A DNA stretch of 64,000 nt from Pseudomonas sp. dw_612 (GTDB lineage Bacteria > Pseudomonadota > Gammaproteobacteria > Pseudomonadales > Pseudomonadaceae): positions 186,001 to 250,000 of the forward strand of contig NZ_JAAVVC010000009.1 of the NCBI RefSeq assembly GCF_018449725.1. Reading direction: 5' to 3'. Positions 8,030 through 16,612 of the stretch are shown one piece after another. The notes under the pieces were generated by a model that was given only the letters and a program-made list of their open reading frames with translations, had not been told where the DNA came from and did not search any database. The number at the start of each line of letters is the position of its first letter. Within the stretch, counting starts at the first letter, position 1. The position numbers and the translations under genes were made by a program.

Positions 8030-9361
8030 TTAACCCCTGTCGCGCATGCTTACGCCACGCACGGATTGACTGCGCTCCTGGTCATGCGAATGGTAGTAGA
8101 CGTTCTGGGTTGTGCTGAGACTGCTATGACGCAAGTCCATTTGGAGATCCTTCGGACTGCGCAGGGGCGCGTCGAACGTCGCCGAGGTATGCCTGAGCCA
8201 ATGTGCGGAAGCTGCCCGCAGGCTGTTCATCTCATACTCCGCGCGCTCCTCATCGCGCATTCGCGCTAGAGCGTTATCGAAGACCGATTGGAGGAGGGCG
8301 CGCACCTGCCGACCAGAAAGCCCTGAGCGTCCTCGGAGCGTCATGAGCAGCGGCGTCTGCTCATTCCACTCAGGCAATGGAGACAGCCCAACGAATCGGC
8401 GGTAGCGCGTCAAGTACTTGGAGACGTACTCGTCCCTCACCGCGACTTTGCCGGCTTTATTACCTTTTCCGATCACGTGGTACCACCAGTTGCCCTCCGG
8501 ATCTTGGCGGAAATCACCCATGACTGGGCGCCAATTCGGGCGCCCAACAATGTCGGACACCCGCAGATACATTGCGAACAGAGTAGCCACGATGAACAAG
8601 GTGCGCTCATGCCGCTCTGGCTCATTCACGGCCATCCGTTCAGCGGTTTCCAGTACGTAGTCCCACTGCAAGGGCGTAAGGGCGCGGTTCACAGCTTCCT
8701 GTTGTGGCGCTCCACCGCTAACGCTCCGCTTCTTGATCATCCGGAAAGGGTTCGCCGCAACCGAACCGTCCTCGACCATGTACTCAAAAAAACGACTGCA
8801 GATCGTGTAGATCTGGTTGATGGTGCTCGAGGAAGGTTTGTAAAGAGTGACGCCGACGGCTATGCCTTGCTCCCCATCCCGGGACGTAGCGTCTGAAGGT
8901 GACTTCAGCTCATTCGATGAGTCCTTGGATTGTTTCAATCTGAATGGCCTCCATTTCTCGTTTGGCATGACAGGATCACCCCAAGTTGATTCAGTATGAT
9001 CGCTTGTCACGAATCGGCCGCGCACGATCGGGCCGATCCAGTTAGCTGGAGGGTTACGGCAGAACTCCAGATAGTCCTCCGCGTCTTGGCGTTTGAGCTG
9101 AGAAAAAGGCTTTTGCTTGATGATGAGCGTCCATAGCAGCAAGCGCTCAACATGGGTTCTATAAGAAGTGAATGTCAGATCGTTATCTGAAAACGCTCTC
9201 AGAAAATCACGGGCTGTTAGGTAGCCCTTGATAGCCTCTACGGAAGATGGAAATTGTTCGATGTATTCACGGACGCAAGCCATAACAGGTTTGCGCATAC
9301 TAAAGTCCATCTCTATAAAGATTTCGTAGGACTCGAATAGAGGCATTGGCTGCGTAACCAT
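8030..9361 (-). CDS. Tyrosine recombinase / phage-type integrase (443 aa, catalytic set intact)
   Basis: Site-specific recombinase likely responsible for integrating this island. The N-terminal SAM-like core-binding part (about 45-120 and 170-215) has the typical TF-x-S-Y-x-x-H-V-E-R-L-L-L-W pattern. The catalytic C-domain has Arg I in YLRVSDIVG, Lys in IGKGNKAGKV, the H-x-x-R box HWLRHTSA, a second His in LRHSSLSTTQ, and the nucleophile Tyr in NVYYHSHD. All five catalytic classes are present, so it should be active. A roughly 60-residue low-complexity insert (about 130-190, S/D/K-rich) separates the N-terminal helices. ATG 9361 is immediately preceded by inverted repeats at 9398-9427. Being the last gene on this side of the low-GC block, it probably sits near the island boundary. 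Confidence 0.88.
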   Translation of the reverse strand: MVTQPMPLFESYEIFIEMDFSMRKPVMACVREYIEQFPSSVEAIKGYLTARDFLRAFSDNDLTFTSYRTHVERLLLWTLIIKQKPFSQLKRQDAEDYLEFCRNPPANWIGPIVRGRFVTSDHTESTWGDPVMPNEKWRPFRLKQSKDSSNELKSPSDATSRDGEQGIAVGVTLYKPSSSTINQIYTICSRFFEYMVEDGSVAANPFRMIKKRSVSGGAPQQEAVNRALTPLQWDYVLETAERMAVNEPERHERTLFIVATLFAMYLRVSDIVGRPNWRPVMGDFRQDPEGNWWYHVIGKGNKAGKVAVRDEYVSKYLTRYRRFVGLSPLPEWNEQTPLLMTLRGRSGLSGRQVRALLQSVFDNALARMRDEERAEYEMNSLRAASAHWLRHTSATFDAPLRSPKDLQMDLRHSSLSTTQNVYYHSHDQERSQSVRGVSMRDRG

Positions 9362-9397
9362 TGTTGTGCTTTACCGTATAGTTTTGCTTCGATGAGA

Positions 9398-9427
9398 AAC
9401 TTCCAGTAATGGAAGTAACTGGAAGTT
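9398..9427. promoter_or_regulatory. Operator-like or arm-type repeat in front of the integrase
   Basis: AACTTCCAGT at 9398-9407 and ACTGGAAGTT at 9418-9427 are perfect 10-bp inverted repeats around a 10-bp spacer that itself contains another TGGAAG (9410-9415). So three copies of TGGAAG(T) occur, two direct at 10-bp spacing and one inverted. It lies 37-66 bp upstream of the integrase ATG: suitable for autoregulation, an excisionase, or arm-type integrase binding. Confidence 0.5.
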
Positions 9428-10941
9428 AGGGCAGGGTGGTTGTATTTTCCATCTTCTTTAATCTGAACTGATGAGCATTGATCGATGGTAGCCCCTGAAA
9501 GACTCCGTTGCAACTACCCTTGCTCAGCAGACATAGTTTTAGCATGGGCTTGACAAAAGCCTGGAGTCTGCACTAAGCAGCGATTGCCCTGTTGGTTTTT
9601 CCGCTAATTACTTTGTGTAGATTTTTTGCGCCTCATGTCATGCGCAGAATTTCTTTATATTTAAATATGTATTGTCAGACCAATCTGAATTCACCGCTGC
9701 ATTATGCATTTAAACCTTTCTGGATCATTATCAAAATCATTAACCCAATATTGTCAAAGTGTGCGAACTCCATTTTTATTCTTTGGGTTTCATGAGCGTA
9801 AAACGGAGTTAAGCTCATTGGAGCGGCTTTGTTCGACACAAGGTCAGTGGCAATTGTTGTGTAATTCATGCTTCGGGCTTTGCATTTTCGGAATAATATT
9901 CGCTTCAACGAAGCTCAGGCAGAAATCAAGAAATGAGTGGAAAAGCACGATTGGTTTCTCCATTTAAATCTTTTGATGGAAACGCACTCTGGAACATCTA
10001 CTTGTTTTGTTAAATACCCGTGAGAGCTCGAGTTTCGTGGGTTGCACGGATTTTAAGTCTGATTAGAACATGGCATTTCCACTTATTTTGTCAATAAATA
10101 ACGGCGCCATCGAGGGAGGCTACGACCCAGCTACGTGTTGTTGATCATGTCGTTCAGGAGCGGCGACGAGCAGACAAGGATCATTGCGCGATTGCAACAC
10201 GAACCATGGCGTCCATGGCACTGGCCCTTTATTACTGGACTTTGGAGAGGTTGATGCGGCTTTGAGAAGCTTCAGCTTAGGCCCTATGAGCATGCGGACG
10301 CTAGGCTTAAGCAGGTCTCCGGCAAGACCTTTGGCAGCACTCTGTCGGCATGGAATGTCCACTTGTTTCGTCTCAAGAAACGGGGGGTGGGAATGTCTAC
10401 TCATTTCTTCAAAAATCGCTGGAACCCGCGTCTTCCGTGGGCTTCAGAGCAGCCAAGGATGCGCACCTTCGGATCTCAGTCCATTTATTTCTCCATAGAC
10501 TCGGGAGCTATTCAATTTGAGGCTGTTCAATAAATATCGTTATTAATCAGTAACTTGCGAATTTTCATTAAACAGATTTTTCCACTGATTTTGTTAAAAA
10601 CAACCTGTCGCAATGGCATGCTGGCTGCGCTCCAGCCCTTGGGGATCAAGGGTTTCAGGGGAATAGCAAAGGGCTTTCCACTTAAACCGCGATTGGCGCA
10701 GCATAGAAGGCGCCATTCCCTATATTGAGATCCATGAAGCGCTGCTGGTGCCTTGAGTGGATACCAGGCAGGGGCCGCTGATCGGTGTTCAGAGTTTGTA
10801 GTGAGCCATAATCCATTATTTAACATAATATACATTACACGTAACAATATGTTTCAGGATTAGCCTGGTTATCCGCAGATTGCAGCGCTCCACACCAGGC
10901 TCATTGCTTGAGCGACCGCTCACCCAAACTCACCTTAGCCG
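9428..10941. other. AT-rich gene-free region at the island edge
   Basis: About 1.5 kb with many stops in all frames and no open frame supported by both ribosome site and recognisable protein. It is strongly A/T-rich at 9590-10110 and more mixed at 10120-10520 and 10600-10800. It carries five copies of the dispersed repeat described separately. No tRNA or obvious att duplication is visible. It probably contains insertion-sequence debris and the junction with native chromosome somewhere before the cupin gene. Confidence 0.5.
9989..10603 (+). repeat. Five dispersed copies of a ~25-30 bp direct repeat (T-G-G-A-A-T-n-T-C-C-A-C-T-T-G-T-T-T-T)
   Basis: Copies in the same orientation begin at 9989 (CTGGAACATCTACTTGTTTT), 10071 (TGGCATTTCCACTTATTTTG), 10351 (TGGAATGTCCACTTGTTTCG), 10388 (TGGGAATGTCTACTCATTTC) and 10574 (AGATTTTTCCACTGATTTTG). 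Shared core is roughly TGGAATxTCCACTTGTTTTGT. IS21-family elements carry multiple such repeats in their ends, so this may be the remains of IS21-type termini; alternatively binding sites of an island-encoded protein. Copy 5 is the most divergent. Confidence 0.45.
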
Positions 10942-11451
10942 TTACACCTGCGTCAGCTTTTCAACCAGCGCTGAATGCTCGGGAAACTGTTCTGTAAGTT
11001 TTTGCCTGTTGCCCAATTCCATATCCGCAAAATCAAACCCTGGGGAAACGGCTTCACTTATCAGACCGTAACCTGCAGCGCCATCCTTAAGCTGCGAAGC
11101 CTTCCAGACACCACCAGGCACATGCAACTGCAAACATTCACCGGCAATGACGTCGCTGCCCATCACCACAGTTTTCAATGTGCCATCCGGAAAAATCAGG
11201 CTGTACTGAATCCCGTCACCCAGATGGTAGTAATGCACGATGTCGGATTGATTCAGATGAAAATGACCAATGGGAGAATCCTCGGTCAACAGGTAATAAA
11301 TGGACGTCATCAAATAGCGCTGACCGCCTTCGATTTCGACCATTGCGCGGTCATCAGATTGAAAGGTTCTGCGGAAGTAACCGCCTTCCACGTGCTGTTC
11401 CAGTTCGAGTGCCGTGATGAGTGCTCGAGCATTGGGTTGGCTGTGCGTCAT
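10942..11451 (-). CDS. Cupin superfamily protein (DUF985/Cupin_5)
   Basis: 169-aa small cupin. The opening ALITALELEQHVEGGYFRRTF, then SIYYLLTEDSPIGHFHL, the S-D-I-V-H-Y-Y-H-L-G-D segment, and the late V-P-G-G-V-W-K-A are diagnostic of the DUF985 (PF06172) group, whose members are of this length. The beta-barrel carries the candidate metal ligands His in GHFHL and VHYYH. The biochemical role of the family is not established; some relatives are described as sugar-epimerase-like or metal-binding. No signal peptide, so cytoplasmic. It is probably monocistronic, with a 102-bp AT-rich leader containing an operator-like inverted repeat at 11499-11526. Native chromosome appears to resume with this gene. 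Confidence 0.85.
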   Translation of the reverse strand: MTHSQPNARALITALELEQHVEGGYFRRTFQSDDRAMVEIEGGQRYLMTSIYYLLTEDSPIGHFHLNQSDIVHYYHLGDGIQYSLIFPDGTLKTVVMGSDVIAGECLQLHVPGGVWKASQLKDGAAGYGLISEAVSPGFDFADMELGNRQKLTEQFPEHSALVEKLTQV

Positions 11452-11498
11452 TCTGCGTCCTTCTTCTGAGTGAAGCCGGTTTTGATCGGTTTTTAATA

Positions 11499-11526
11499 AC
11501 TAAACTAAACGACCATTTAGCATAGT
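11499..11526. promoter_or_regulatory. TetR-type operator-like inverted repeat upstream of the cupin gene
   Basis: ACTAAACTAAA (11499-11509), 6-bp spacer CGACCA, TTTAGCATAGT (11516-11526): 9 of 11 arm positions pair, with a perfect inner core CTAAA-N6-TTTAG. Such cores are common in TetR-family operators. It lies 48-75 bp before the cupin ATG. No TetR gene is adjacent in the window. Confidence 0.4.
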
Positions 11527-11553
11527 TATAATTATTAATTATATTAGATCGCC

Positions 11554-13083
11554 TCAAATATGCTCGCCCTGCACTTGCTCAACGGCAACATTCAGTCGAT
11601 TTCTGCCTTGAGACTTTGCCGAGTAAAGCGCGCGGTCGGTCCTTTCGATCAGCGCTTGTTCGTCGCTGTCGTCATCATAAGAACCATAAGTTGCCACCCC
11701 CAGGCTCACCGTCACGATGCCGAAAGGACTGGTCACGTGCGCAACCCGCTCATCAGTGATGCCGAGCAAAATCGCCTCGCCGACCGAGCGTGCGCCCGCC
11801 TCGTTGGTATTGGGCATCACTACGATAATTTCTTCACCGCCATAGCGCGCCGCCATATCACCAGGACGTCGCACACACTGTTTGATTGTCTGACTGATGA
11901 TCCGCAGGCACTCGTCTCCGGCCAGATGCCCATAGTGATCGTTGTAGCGTTTGAAAAAATCCACATCAATCAGGATCAATGACAATGGGCTGCCCAGTCG
12001 CTTGGCGCGTTTGAATTCGACATCCAGGAATTTATCGAAATGCCGGCGGTTGGCCAACCCGGTGAGTTTGTCCTCGCTGGCGAGTATCTCCAGCGTATGG
12101 TTGAGTTCGATCAATTCGGTTTGGGTCGAGCGTAGTTTTTTCTCGGCACCGATCCGCCGATTGATATGGGAAATCAACCGCCGTCCCAACGCAATCAAAA
12201 GCCCAAGCAGCACAGCGACCACCGCGACAGACTGCTCTGTCTGGTTCCACCACGCTTGCATCGCTTCCCTCTGCCCCACCGCTACCGTGGTCACAAAGGG
12301 ATATTGATCGCTGCGTTTAAACGCGTAAATACGGTGGATGCCATCCACTTTTGAAACGAAATCCACACTGCCCGATGATGCTTTGCGCAGGTGCTCGGAA
12401 AATATCGGCGCCGGCGACAAATCAAGGCCGATGTCTTCTTCCTTGAATGGGTATCTGACTAACAGCCGCCCTTCGGACGTGGTCAGACTGATCGCGCCAA
12501 ACTGCCCGACGTGAATGGTGCGATAGAGCTTGAGAAAGTGTTCGAGGCTGATGGTGGCAGCAATGACTCCCGCGAAACTGCCGTCCGGATGGTCGATACG
12601 CCGACTGACCGAAATGACCCACACGCCAGTGGCACGACTGAGGATCGCCGGGCCGATAAACAGGCCTCGATCGGGATTGTCGCGATGATGTTTGAAGAAC
12701 GCACGATCCGCATTATTGCTGCCCGATGACATCGGTGCGTTGGTCGAAAACGTCCAGTCTCCCTCTGCGTCATACAACACCACGCTGTTGAGTTGCGACA
12801 GTGCCTGCATCTCTTGCGCGACCAGCGCACTCAAGCGTTCAAGTTGCTGCGGGCCGGTCCCGTCTCGTTCGATGCGCTCGGTAAGGCCCAGCAGCACCAG
12901 TTCACTTTGCTTGAAAGTACCTTCGGTGTACGTGTTGAGGGCATTCGTCAGATTCAATGTGTCGGTTTGGATATCCCCCAACGTACTTTGGCGGGAGGTC
13001 CAGATCTGCCATGCAGTCATCAGCACCATGGAGATACACACCAGGGCAGTCAGTAACGTGGCAAGTCGAAGGTCGCGTATCAA
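11554..13083 (-). CDS. Membrane diguanylate cyclase, Cache sensor plus GGDEF
   Basis: 509 aa from TTG 13083 (the next ATG would cut into the first membrane helix). First membrane segment about residues 8-27, then a periplasmic dCache-type sensor (about 30-280; G-A-I-S-L-T-T-S-E-G-R-L-L-V-R-Y-P is typical), second membrane helix about 283-303 (SVAVVAVLLGLLIALG), a short coiled linker, and a C-terminal GGDEF domain. The active-site loop reads ARYGGEEI, GGEE being compatible with catalysis. An RxxD inhibitory I-site, R-P-G-D, lies 4 residues before A-R-Y-G-G, so product feedback by c-di-GMP is expected. DKLTGLANRRHFD is the conserved domain start. It makes c-di-GMP from two GTP in response to a periplasmic ligand, unknown here. 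No EAL domain follows. Confidence 0.92.
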   Translation of the reverse strand: MIRDLRLATLLTALVCISMVLMTAWQIWTSRQSTLGDIQTDTLNLTNALNTYTEGTFKQSELVLLGLTERIERDGTGPQQLERLSALVAQEMQALSQLNSVVLYDAEGDWTFSTNAPMSSGSNNADRAFFKHHRDNPDRGLFIGPAILSRATGVWVISVSRRIDHPDGSFAGVIAATISLEHFLKLYRTIHVGQFGAISLTTSEGRLLVRYPFKEEDIGLDLSPAPIFSEHLRKASSGSVDFVSKVDGIHRIYAFKRSDQYPFVTTVAVGQREAMQAWWNQTEQSVAVVAVLLGLLIALGRRLISHINRRIGAEKKLRSTQTELIELNHTLEILASEDKLTGLANRRHFDKFLDVEFKRAKRLGSPLSLILIDVDFFKRYNDHYGHLAGDECLRIISQTIKQCVRRPGDMAARYGGEEIIVVMPNTNEAGARSVGEAILLGITDERVAHVTSPFGIVTVSLGVATYGSYDDDSDEQALIERTDRALYSAKSQGRNRLNVAVEQVQGEHI

Positions 13084-13221
13084 GGGAATACCGAGGCGGT
13101 TAACAGGTTGGTTAAAAGCCCGCGCAGTATAAGCGCCTTCGAACAGCGCGACACTTGAAATGCTTGAGTGATACGGGATGCCGGTGCGGCTGAATCACGC
13201 ATGATCAACCGCGCCGCGTTC

Positions 13222-14265
13222 TTAATGGATCATGATGCTGTTGTAGTCAGCGGTCAGCACCTCGAGATGAGTCTTGTATCGACTCAGAAACCTGGAAAGT
13301 TCGGCTTGGGTGTAATCGGTGTTTTTCAATTGATCGAGGCCTGTTGAAAACCCCAGCCACACACCAACTACCACAATGATTTCCTCGCCGATGACTTTGC
13401 GTTGCCGGCCGATTTCTACGACGGCAGTGATATCGGATAAAGCATCCTCTGCCGTCTGCAACTCGCGGTTCAGTCCCCCCATTAATAGAGTGAGGCTTTG
13501 AATTTCTTTATCCAGATTGTTCCTGGAGGCCGCGAGTTCGCTGTATTTGATGCCGTCGGAAACAACGCCTAACACCTGTCTGACCAGTTCGATCCCCTGC
13601 TTCACCGCTTCTTTTTTCGGATTCTCCATGTCCAGGTCATCAAGTGCGTCGCCGTCAGGGATGTAGTTCTTGTACATGTCGGCCAGGTTGAATTCGCGAA
13701 TGACGTCCTGCGCCTTGATCAGTGCGTCTCGCTGCTCCACGCATTTCGCTTTGTTCAAACTGTGATCATTCAGTGTCAGCAGGATCCGGGCCTTGCGGTC
13801 CCTGGCCACCTTCAGCGGTTCGTCCGCTCGCTCATCGATTTCGACCTTATATAAGCTGCGCACTTCGTTCTCCAGAAATCGCGAGCGGTCGGTGAACTTT
13901 GCCTCGACCCCTTCCAGCATCGATTCGATGTTGCGTTTGATGTTCACGACTTCTTCGCTGACCATTATCCGATCCTGTGCCGTCAGATCATTCCGGGCCA
14001 AGGCGTCGTTCAGTTCCGCGAGGGCATCAAAATAACTCTGCCCGGAAGCGCTGTTCAGTGCCGTCAGCAGTACCGGAAAAGATTCCCGCATGGTTTTGTC
14101 GATGTTATTCAAATACGCGGCTACCCGTTGCGCTCTTTCCTGCAAGACTTCAGACCGGTCCTGTCGAAAGCTGGCCAGGCGCGAGACGTCGCGAATGGTT
14201 TGAATGATCTTTTTAACGTCAATCGCGGGAATAAACGGGGTGTCGATCGGTGTCACATTGTTCAT
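13222..14265 (-). CDS. xaxB: XaxB-like subunit B of alpha-xenorhabdolysin-family binary toxin
   Basis: Predicted helical pore-forming toxin subunit. Length (347 aa from ATG 14265) and pairing match XaxB/YaxB (~350 aa). The sequence is almost wholly helical, with heptad-rich stretches (LQERAQRVAAYL, LNRELQTAEDALSDI) and one strongly hydrophobic segment EEIIVVVGVWLGFSTGL near the C-terminal third, a likely membrane-contacting element. No signal peptide, as for known Xax/Yax toxins. The frame is open to a TTG at 14292, but ATG 14265 has AAAGGATG 9 bp upstream, so I start there. It lies directly downstream of xaxA in the same orientation. Known XaxA and XaxB co-assemble into heterodimeric subunits of large alpha-PFT pores in host membranes; here target cells are unknown. 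Confidence 0.82.
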   Translation of the reverse strand: MNNVTPIDTPFIPAIDVKKIIQTIRDVSRLASFRQDRSEVLQERAQRVAAYLNNIDKTMRESFPVLLTALNSASGQSYFDALAELNDALARNDLTAQDRIMVSEEVVNIKRNIESMLEGVEAKFTDRSRFLENEVRSLYKVEIDERADEPLKVARDRKARILLTLNDHSLNKAKCVEQRDALIKAQDVIREFNLADMYKNYIPDGDALDDLDMENPKKEAVKQGIELVRQVLGVVSDGIKYSELAASRNNLDKEIQSLTLLMGGLNRELQTAEDALSDITAVVEIGRQRKVIGEEIIVVVGVWLGFSTGLDQLKNTDYTQAELSRFLSRYKTHLEVLTADYNSIMIH

Positions 14266-14292
14266 GGCAGTCATCCTTTGGTCGCCGGGCAA

Positions 14293-15492
14293 TCAGTTGA
14301 AGTTCTTTTTGTATTCTTCCAGGGCTTCGTTAAACACGACCACCAATTCGCCTGCGGTGTTTTTCACATCGCGCCACGGGTCGATCACCATCGCGAATTC
14401 CGCGACAAATGAAGTCAGGCGCATGGCATCGTTGATCCGCGCAAACTGCTCGGCGGAAGCATCGATTTTGCTCAGGATGGTTTGCCACATTGTGTTCAAG
14501 ATATTCAGCGCCGCTTCTGCACCGGCCATGCGAATGCCGATATCGCTAAAGTTAGACAAGGAACTTTCCATGGCGCCCTGCAAGCTTTCCTTGCCGCTGA
14601 CCGACTGCTCCAGTTCATCCACTTCGGTTTTCAGCGCATTACGTTCCTTACGGGCAGATTCCGCTTTCGGGCCGAAGATTGAACCGGAAATCGGCCAGAA
14701 AATCGGCAAGCCACCGGAAAACGACATGCCGACGTAATAGTCGTAGTCCTTGTCCAACTGAATGATGCGGTTTTTTTTGGTGCGAATGGATTCTTTTGAA
14801 CTGGCGATGGATTCGAGCAAACTGTTGCGTTCCATCAAGTCGTACTTACTCTTAACCTCGGACTGCAAGCCAAACACTCGCTTACCGGTCGACAACTCAC
14901 CACCGGCCAGTTCGATCTTGAAGTTGGAAATGCGGTCCTTGAGCTCTTTGGTTGCGCTTTGCTGACGCTGGATGTCGACCTTCATCAGTTCGATGATTTC
15001 AGGCACCGCCGACGCGACTTCACCATCGTCCGACGTGTATCGGATGCCCTCCAATTCATCTTTGCTCCGTTGACCCAGGGTGGTTCTGACTCGCTCCATG
15101 ATCGGCATTTCCTTGATCAAGGAAATGATCTCGCTACCACTGCTGACAATGTTTTTAGCCGCCGAACTCAGGTCGATACTTTGCTGAATGATCTTGTTTT
15201 CGACCGCATCCCAACTGGAGGCATGAATCCGGATTTTTTTGAACAGCACCTGAATATCGCTGGGCTCCAACCCGGGAATTTCGAGCTTGGTGTATTTCAG
15301 GTAGGACTCGACTTCCGGCAGTTCGCTCGGCAGCGAAAGGCCCTTCTTCACATACTGTTTGATCTTGATCAGATCCTCTTTGGTAAATACCCCGGCGCTG
15401 CGCGCCACACCGGGATATTCACCCGAAATCAAATGGAGTACGGCTTTGGGAAGATCATTACTGACTTCTGCATCTTTCAACTGAACAGCCAT
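14293..15492 (-). CDS. xaxA: XaxA-like subunit A of alpha-xenorhabdolysin-family binary toxin
   Basis: 399 aa, close to XaxA/YaxA (~410 aa). Mainly long amphipathic helices; a conspicuous hydrophobic Gly/Pro-containing hairpin MSFSGGLPIFWPISGSIFG at about 255-274 sits between two charged coiled stretches, as in the membrane-inserting or foot region of this alpha-PFT family. No secretion signal is visible. The frame extends to ATG 15510, but ATG 15492 is preceded by GAGGCAACGTT with ideal spacing, so MAVQLKDAEV is the probable N-terminus. The upstream 200 bp carry two palindromes and a triple 8-bp repeat. The gene follows an AraC regulator on the same strand but a 200-bp gap suggests its own promoter. 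Confidence 0.82.
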   Translation of the reverse strand: MAVQLKDAEVSNDLPKAVLHLISGEYPGVARSAGVFTKEDLIKIKQYVKKGLSLPSELPEVESYLKYTKLEIPGLEPSDIQVLFKKIRIHASSWDAVENKIIQQSIDLSSAAKNIVSSGSEIISLIKEMPIMERVRTTLGQRSKDELEGIRYTSDDGEVASAVPEIIELMKVDIQRQQSATKELKDRISNFKIELAGGELSTGKRVFGLQSEVKSKYDLMERNSLLESIASSKESIRTKKNRIIQLDKDYDYYVGMSFSGGLPIFWPISGSIFGPKAESARKERNALKTEVDELEQSVSGKESLQGAMESSLSNFSDIGIRMAGAEAALNILNTMWQTILSKIDASAEQFARINDAMRLTSFVAEFAMVIDPWRDVKNTAGELVVVFNEALEEYKKNFN

Positions 15493-15515
15493 AACGTTGC
15501 CTCGGTTCATTAAGT

Positions 15516-15536
15516 TCGATACACCCGTTGTATCGA
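15516..15536. promoter_or_regulatory. Perfect 8-bp inverted repeat in the xaxA leader
   Basis: TCGATACA (15516-15523), spacer CCCGT, TGTATCGA (15529-15536), ending 24 bp before the xaxA start. It could be a repressor operator or a small mRNA hairpin close to the ribosome site. Confidence 0.5.
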
Positions 15537-15621
15537 TGAACAGAAGCTAGATGAGCATGATCAAGCGTCAAATGATCTGAATGACCGAAAAAAAACTAAG
15601 CCATTGATTAATATGGGGTAT

Positions 15622-15665
15622 ATCGAAAGATCGAAACATCGAGCTACATATGCAGGACATGTCCT
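15622..15665. promoter_or_regulatory. Triple 8-bp direct repeat and 12-bp palindrome upstream of xaxAB
   Basis: ATCGAAAG, ATCGAAAC, ATCGAGCT follow head to tail at 15622-15645, and AGGACATGTCCT at 15654-15665 is a perfect 12-bp palindrome. Both lie 130-175 bp upstream of xaxA, inside the gap before the AraC gene. They look like regulator binding sites; the regulator is not identifiable. Confidence 0.45.
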
Positions 15666-15692
15666 ACAGCCAAGTATTAATAGGTGTCTTAG

Positions 15693-16601
15693 TTACACTC
15701 GGCTTCCACGCTTGAGCGTTTCACTGGGCAACTCTTTGAACAACGCGTAATAACTGCTGGAAAACCGCCCCAAATGCCAAAACGACCAATGCATCGCCAC
15801 TTCGGCGACCGTCGTATCGATCGCCGTGCGGCTGAGTAGTTCACGGTGCGCGCTATTGAGCCGGCGCAAGCGCAGCCAATGGGTCGGTGTCATCCCGGTA
15901 AAAGCCTTGAACGCATGCTGCAACTGACGCAGTGACACTTCCGCCACCTGGGACAGTTCCAGCAGGTTGAGGGTTTCTTCCGGCGCATCGGCAGCCCACT
16001 CCCCTACCCGTTTCATGATCGTGCGCTCTTCGGCTCGTCGCTGCAGGCCGCCGCGATCCAGGCGCACGCACGCGTTGTCGAGGATGTACAGGCAGTCTTC
16101 CAGCAATTGCAGGGTCAACGCTTCGCGGCTGGGCGGATCGAACGTCTGCGCCAGTCGGGTCAAGGTGGTACTGAGCCAACGGCTGAACAGCGCGTTCTGT
16201 TGGCAGTTAAGCGGCGACATGAACAGGCCATCCAGCCGCGCCGCATTCAAGCCATGGCGCTGGACGAACTCCGGACCGAACACCACGGCAATCTCCTGGT
16301 AGTTCTCCGGGGTGATCCAGATGTTGCGACTTTCGCCATTCAACACATACAGCGAGTTGTCGCTGCGATCGAAACAGAACGCCAGCGAGCCTTGCGGCGC
16401 GCTGAAATTTTGCTCGACCCGGGTGTTCATGTGCTCTTCGTAAATCTCCACGCCTTGCAGGTCCAGATAGCGCACCAACCCGGCGAAATGCCCTGGCGAC
16501 ATCTGCTGGTAATGCTGCACCCAACCCGGCGTGGCGCGGATTTGCTCAGCGACATCGGCGGTGTTGAACGCCTGGACTTGTAACGGATTGCACACTGTCA
16601 T
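15693..16601 (-). CDS. AraC/XylS-family transcriptional regulator
   Basis: 302 aa with an N-terminal effector-binding cupin-like domain (about 1-190) and a C-terminal double helix-turn-helix (about 205-300). The HTH part shows LLELSQVAEVSLRQLQHAFKAFTGMTPTHWLRLRRLN, then the second HTH T-V-A-E-V-A-M-H-W-S-F-W-H-L-G-R-F-S-S-S-Y. The second half matches the AraC signature with W-H-L-G-R-F in place of the more usual S-x-F-x-R. It is transcribed divergently from the gamma-glutamyl ligase gene across 162 bp holding repeat motifs, so it most likely controls that amine-catabolic operon, and perhaps itself. Start ATG at 16599-16601. Inducer unknown. Confidence 0.9.
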   Translation of the reverse strand: MTVCNPLQVQAFNTADVAEQIRATPGWVQHYQQMSPGHFAGLVRYLDLQGVEIYEEHMNTRVEQNFSAPQGSLAFCFDRSDNSLYVLNGESRNIWITPENYQEIAVVFGPEFVQRHGLNAARLDGLFMSPLNCQQNALFSRWLSTTLTRLAQTFDPPSREALTLQLLEDCLYILDNACVRLDRGGLQRRAEERTIMKRVGEWAADAPEETLNLLELSQVAEVSLRQLQHAFKAFTGMTPTHWLRLRRLNSAHRELLSRTAIDTTVAEVAMHWSFWHLGRFSSSYYALFKELPSETLKRGSRV

Positions 16602-16612
16602 GGGGTGACCTT

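Noticed and set aside
9592..10847. Several 60-105-codon frames in the AT-rich region as genes
   Set aside because: No ribosome sites, no recognisable protein features, frames overlap on both strands and include repeat copies.
8030..10941. tRNA-associated attachment site next to the integrase
   Set aside because: I found no tRNA-like cloverleaf or duplicated 3' tRNA end on either side; the att site remains unlocated.
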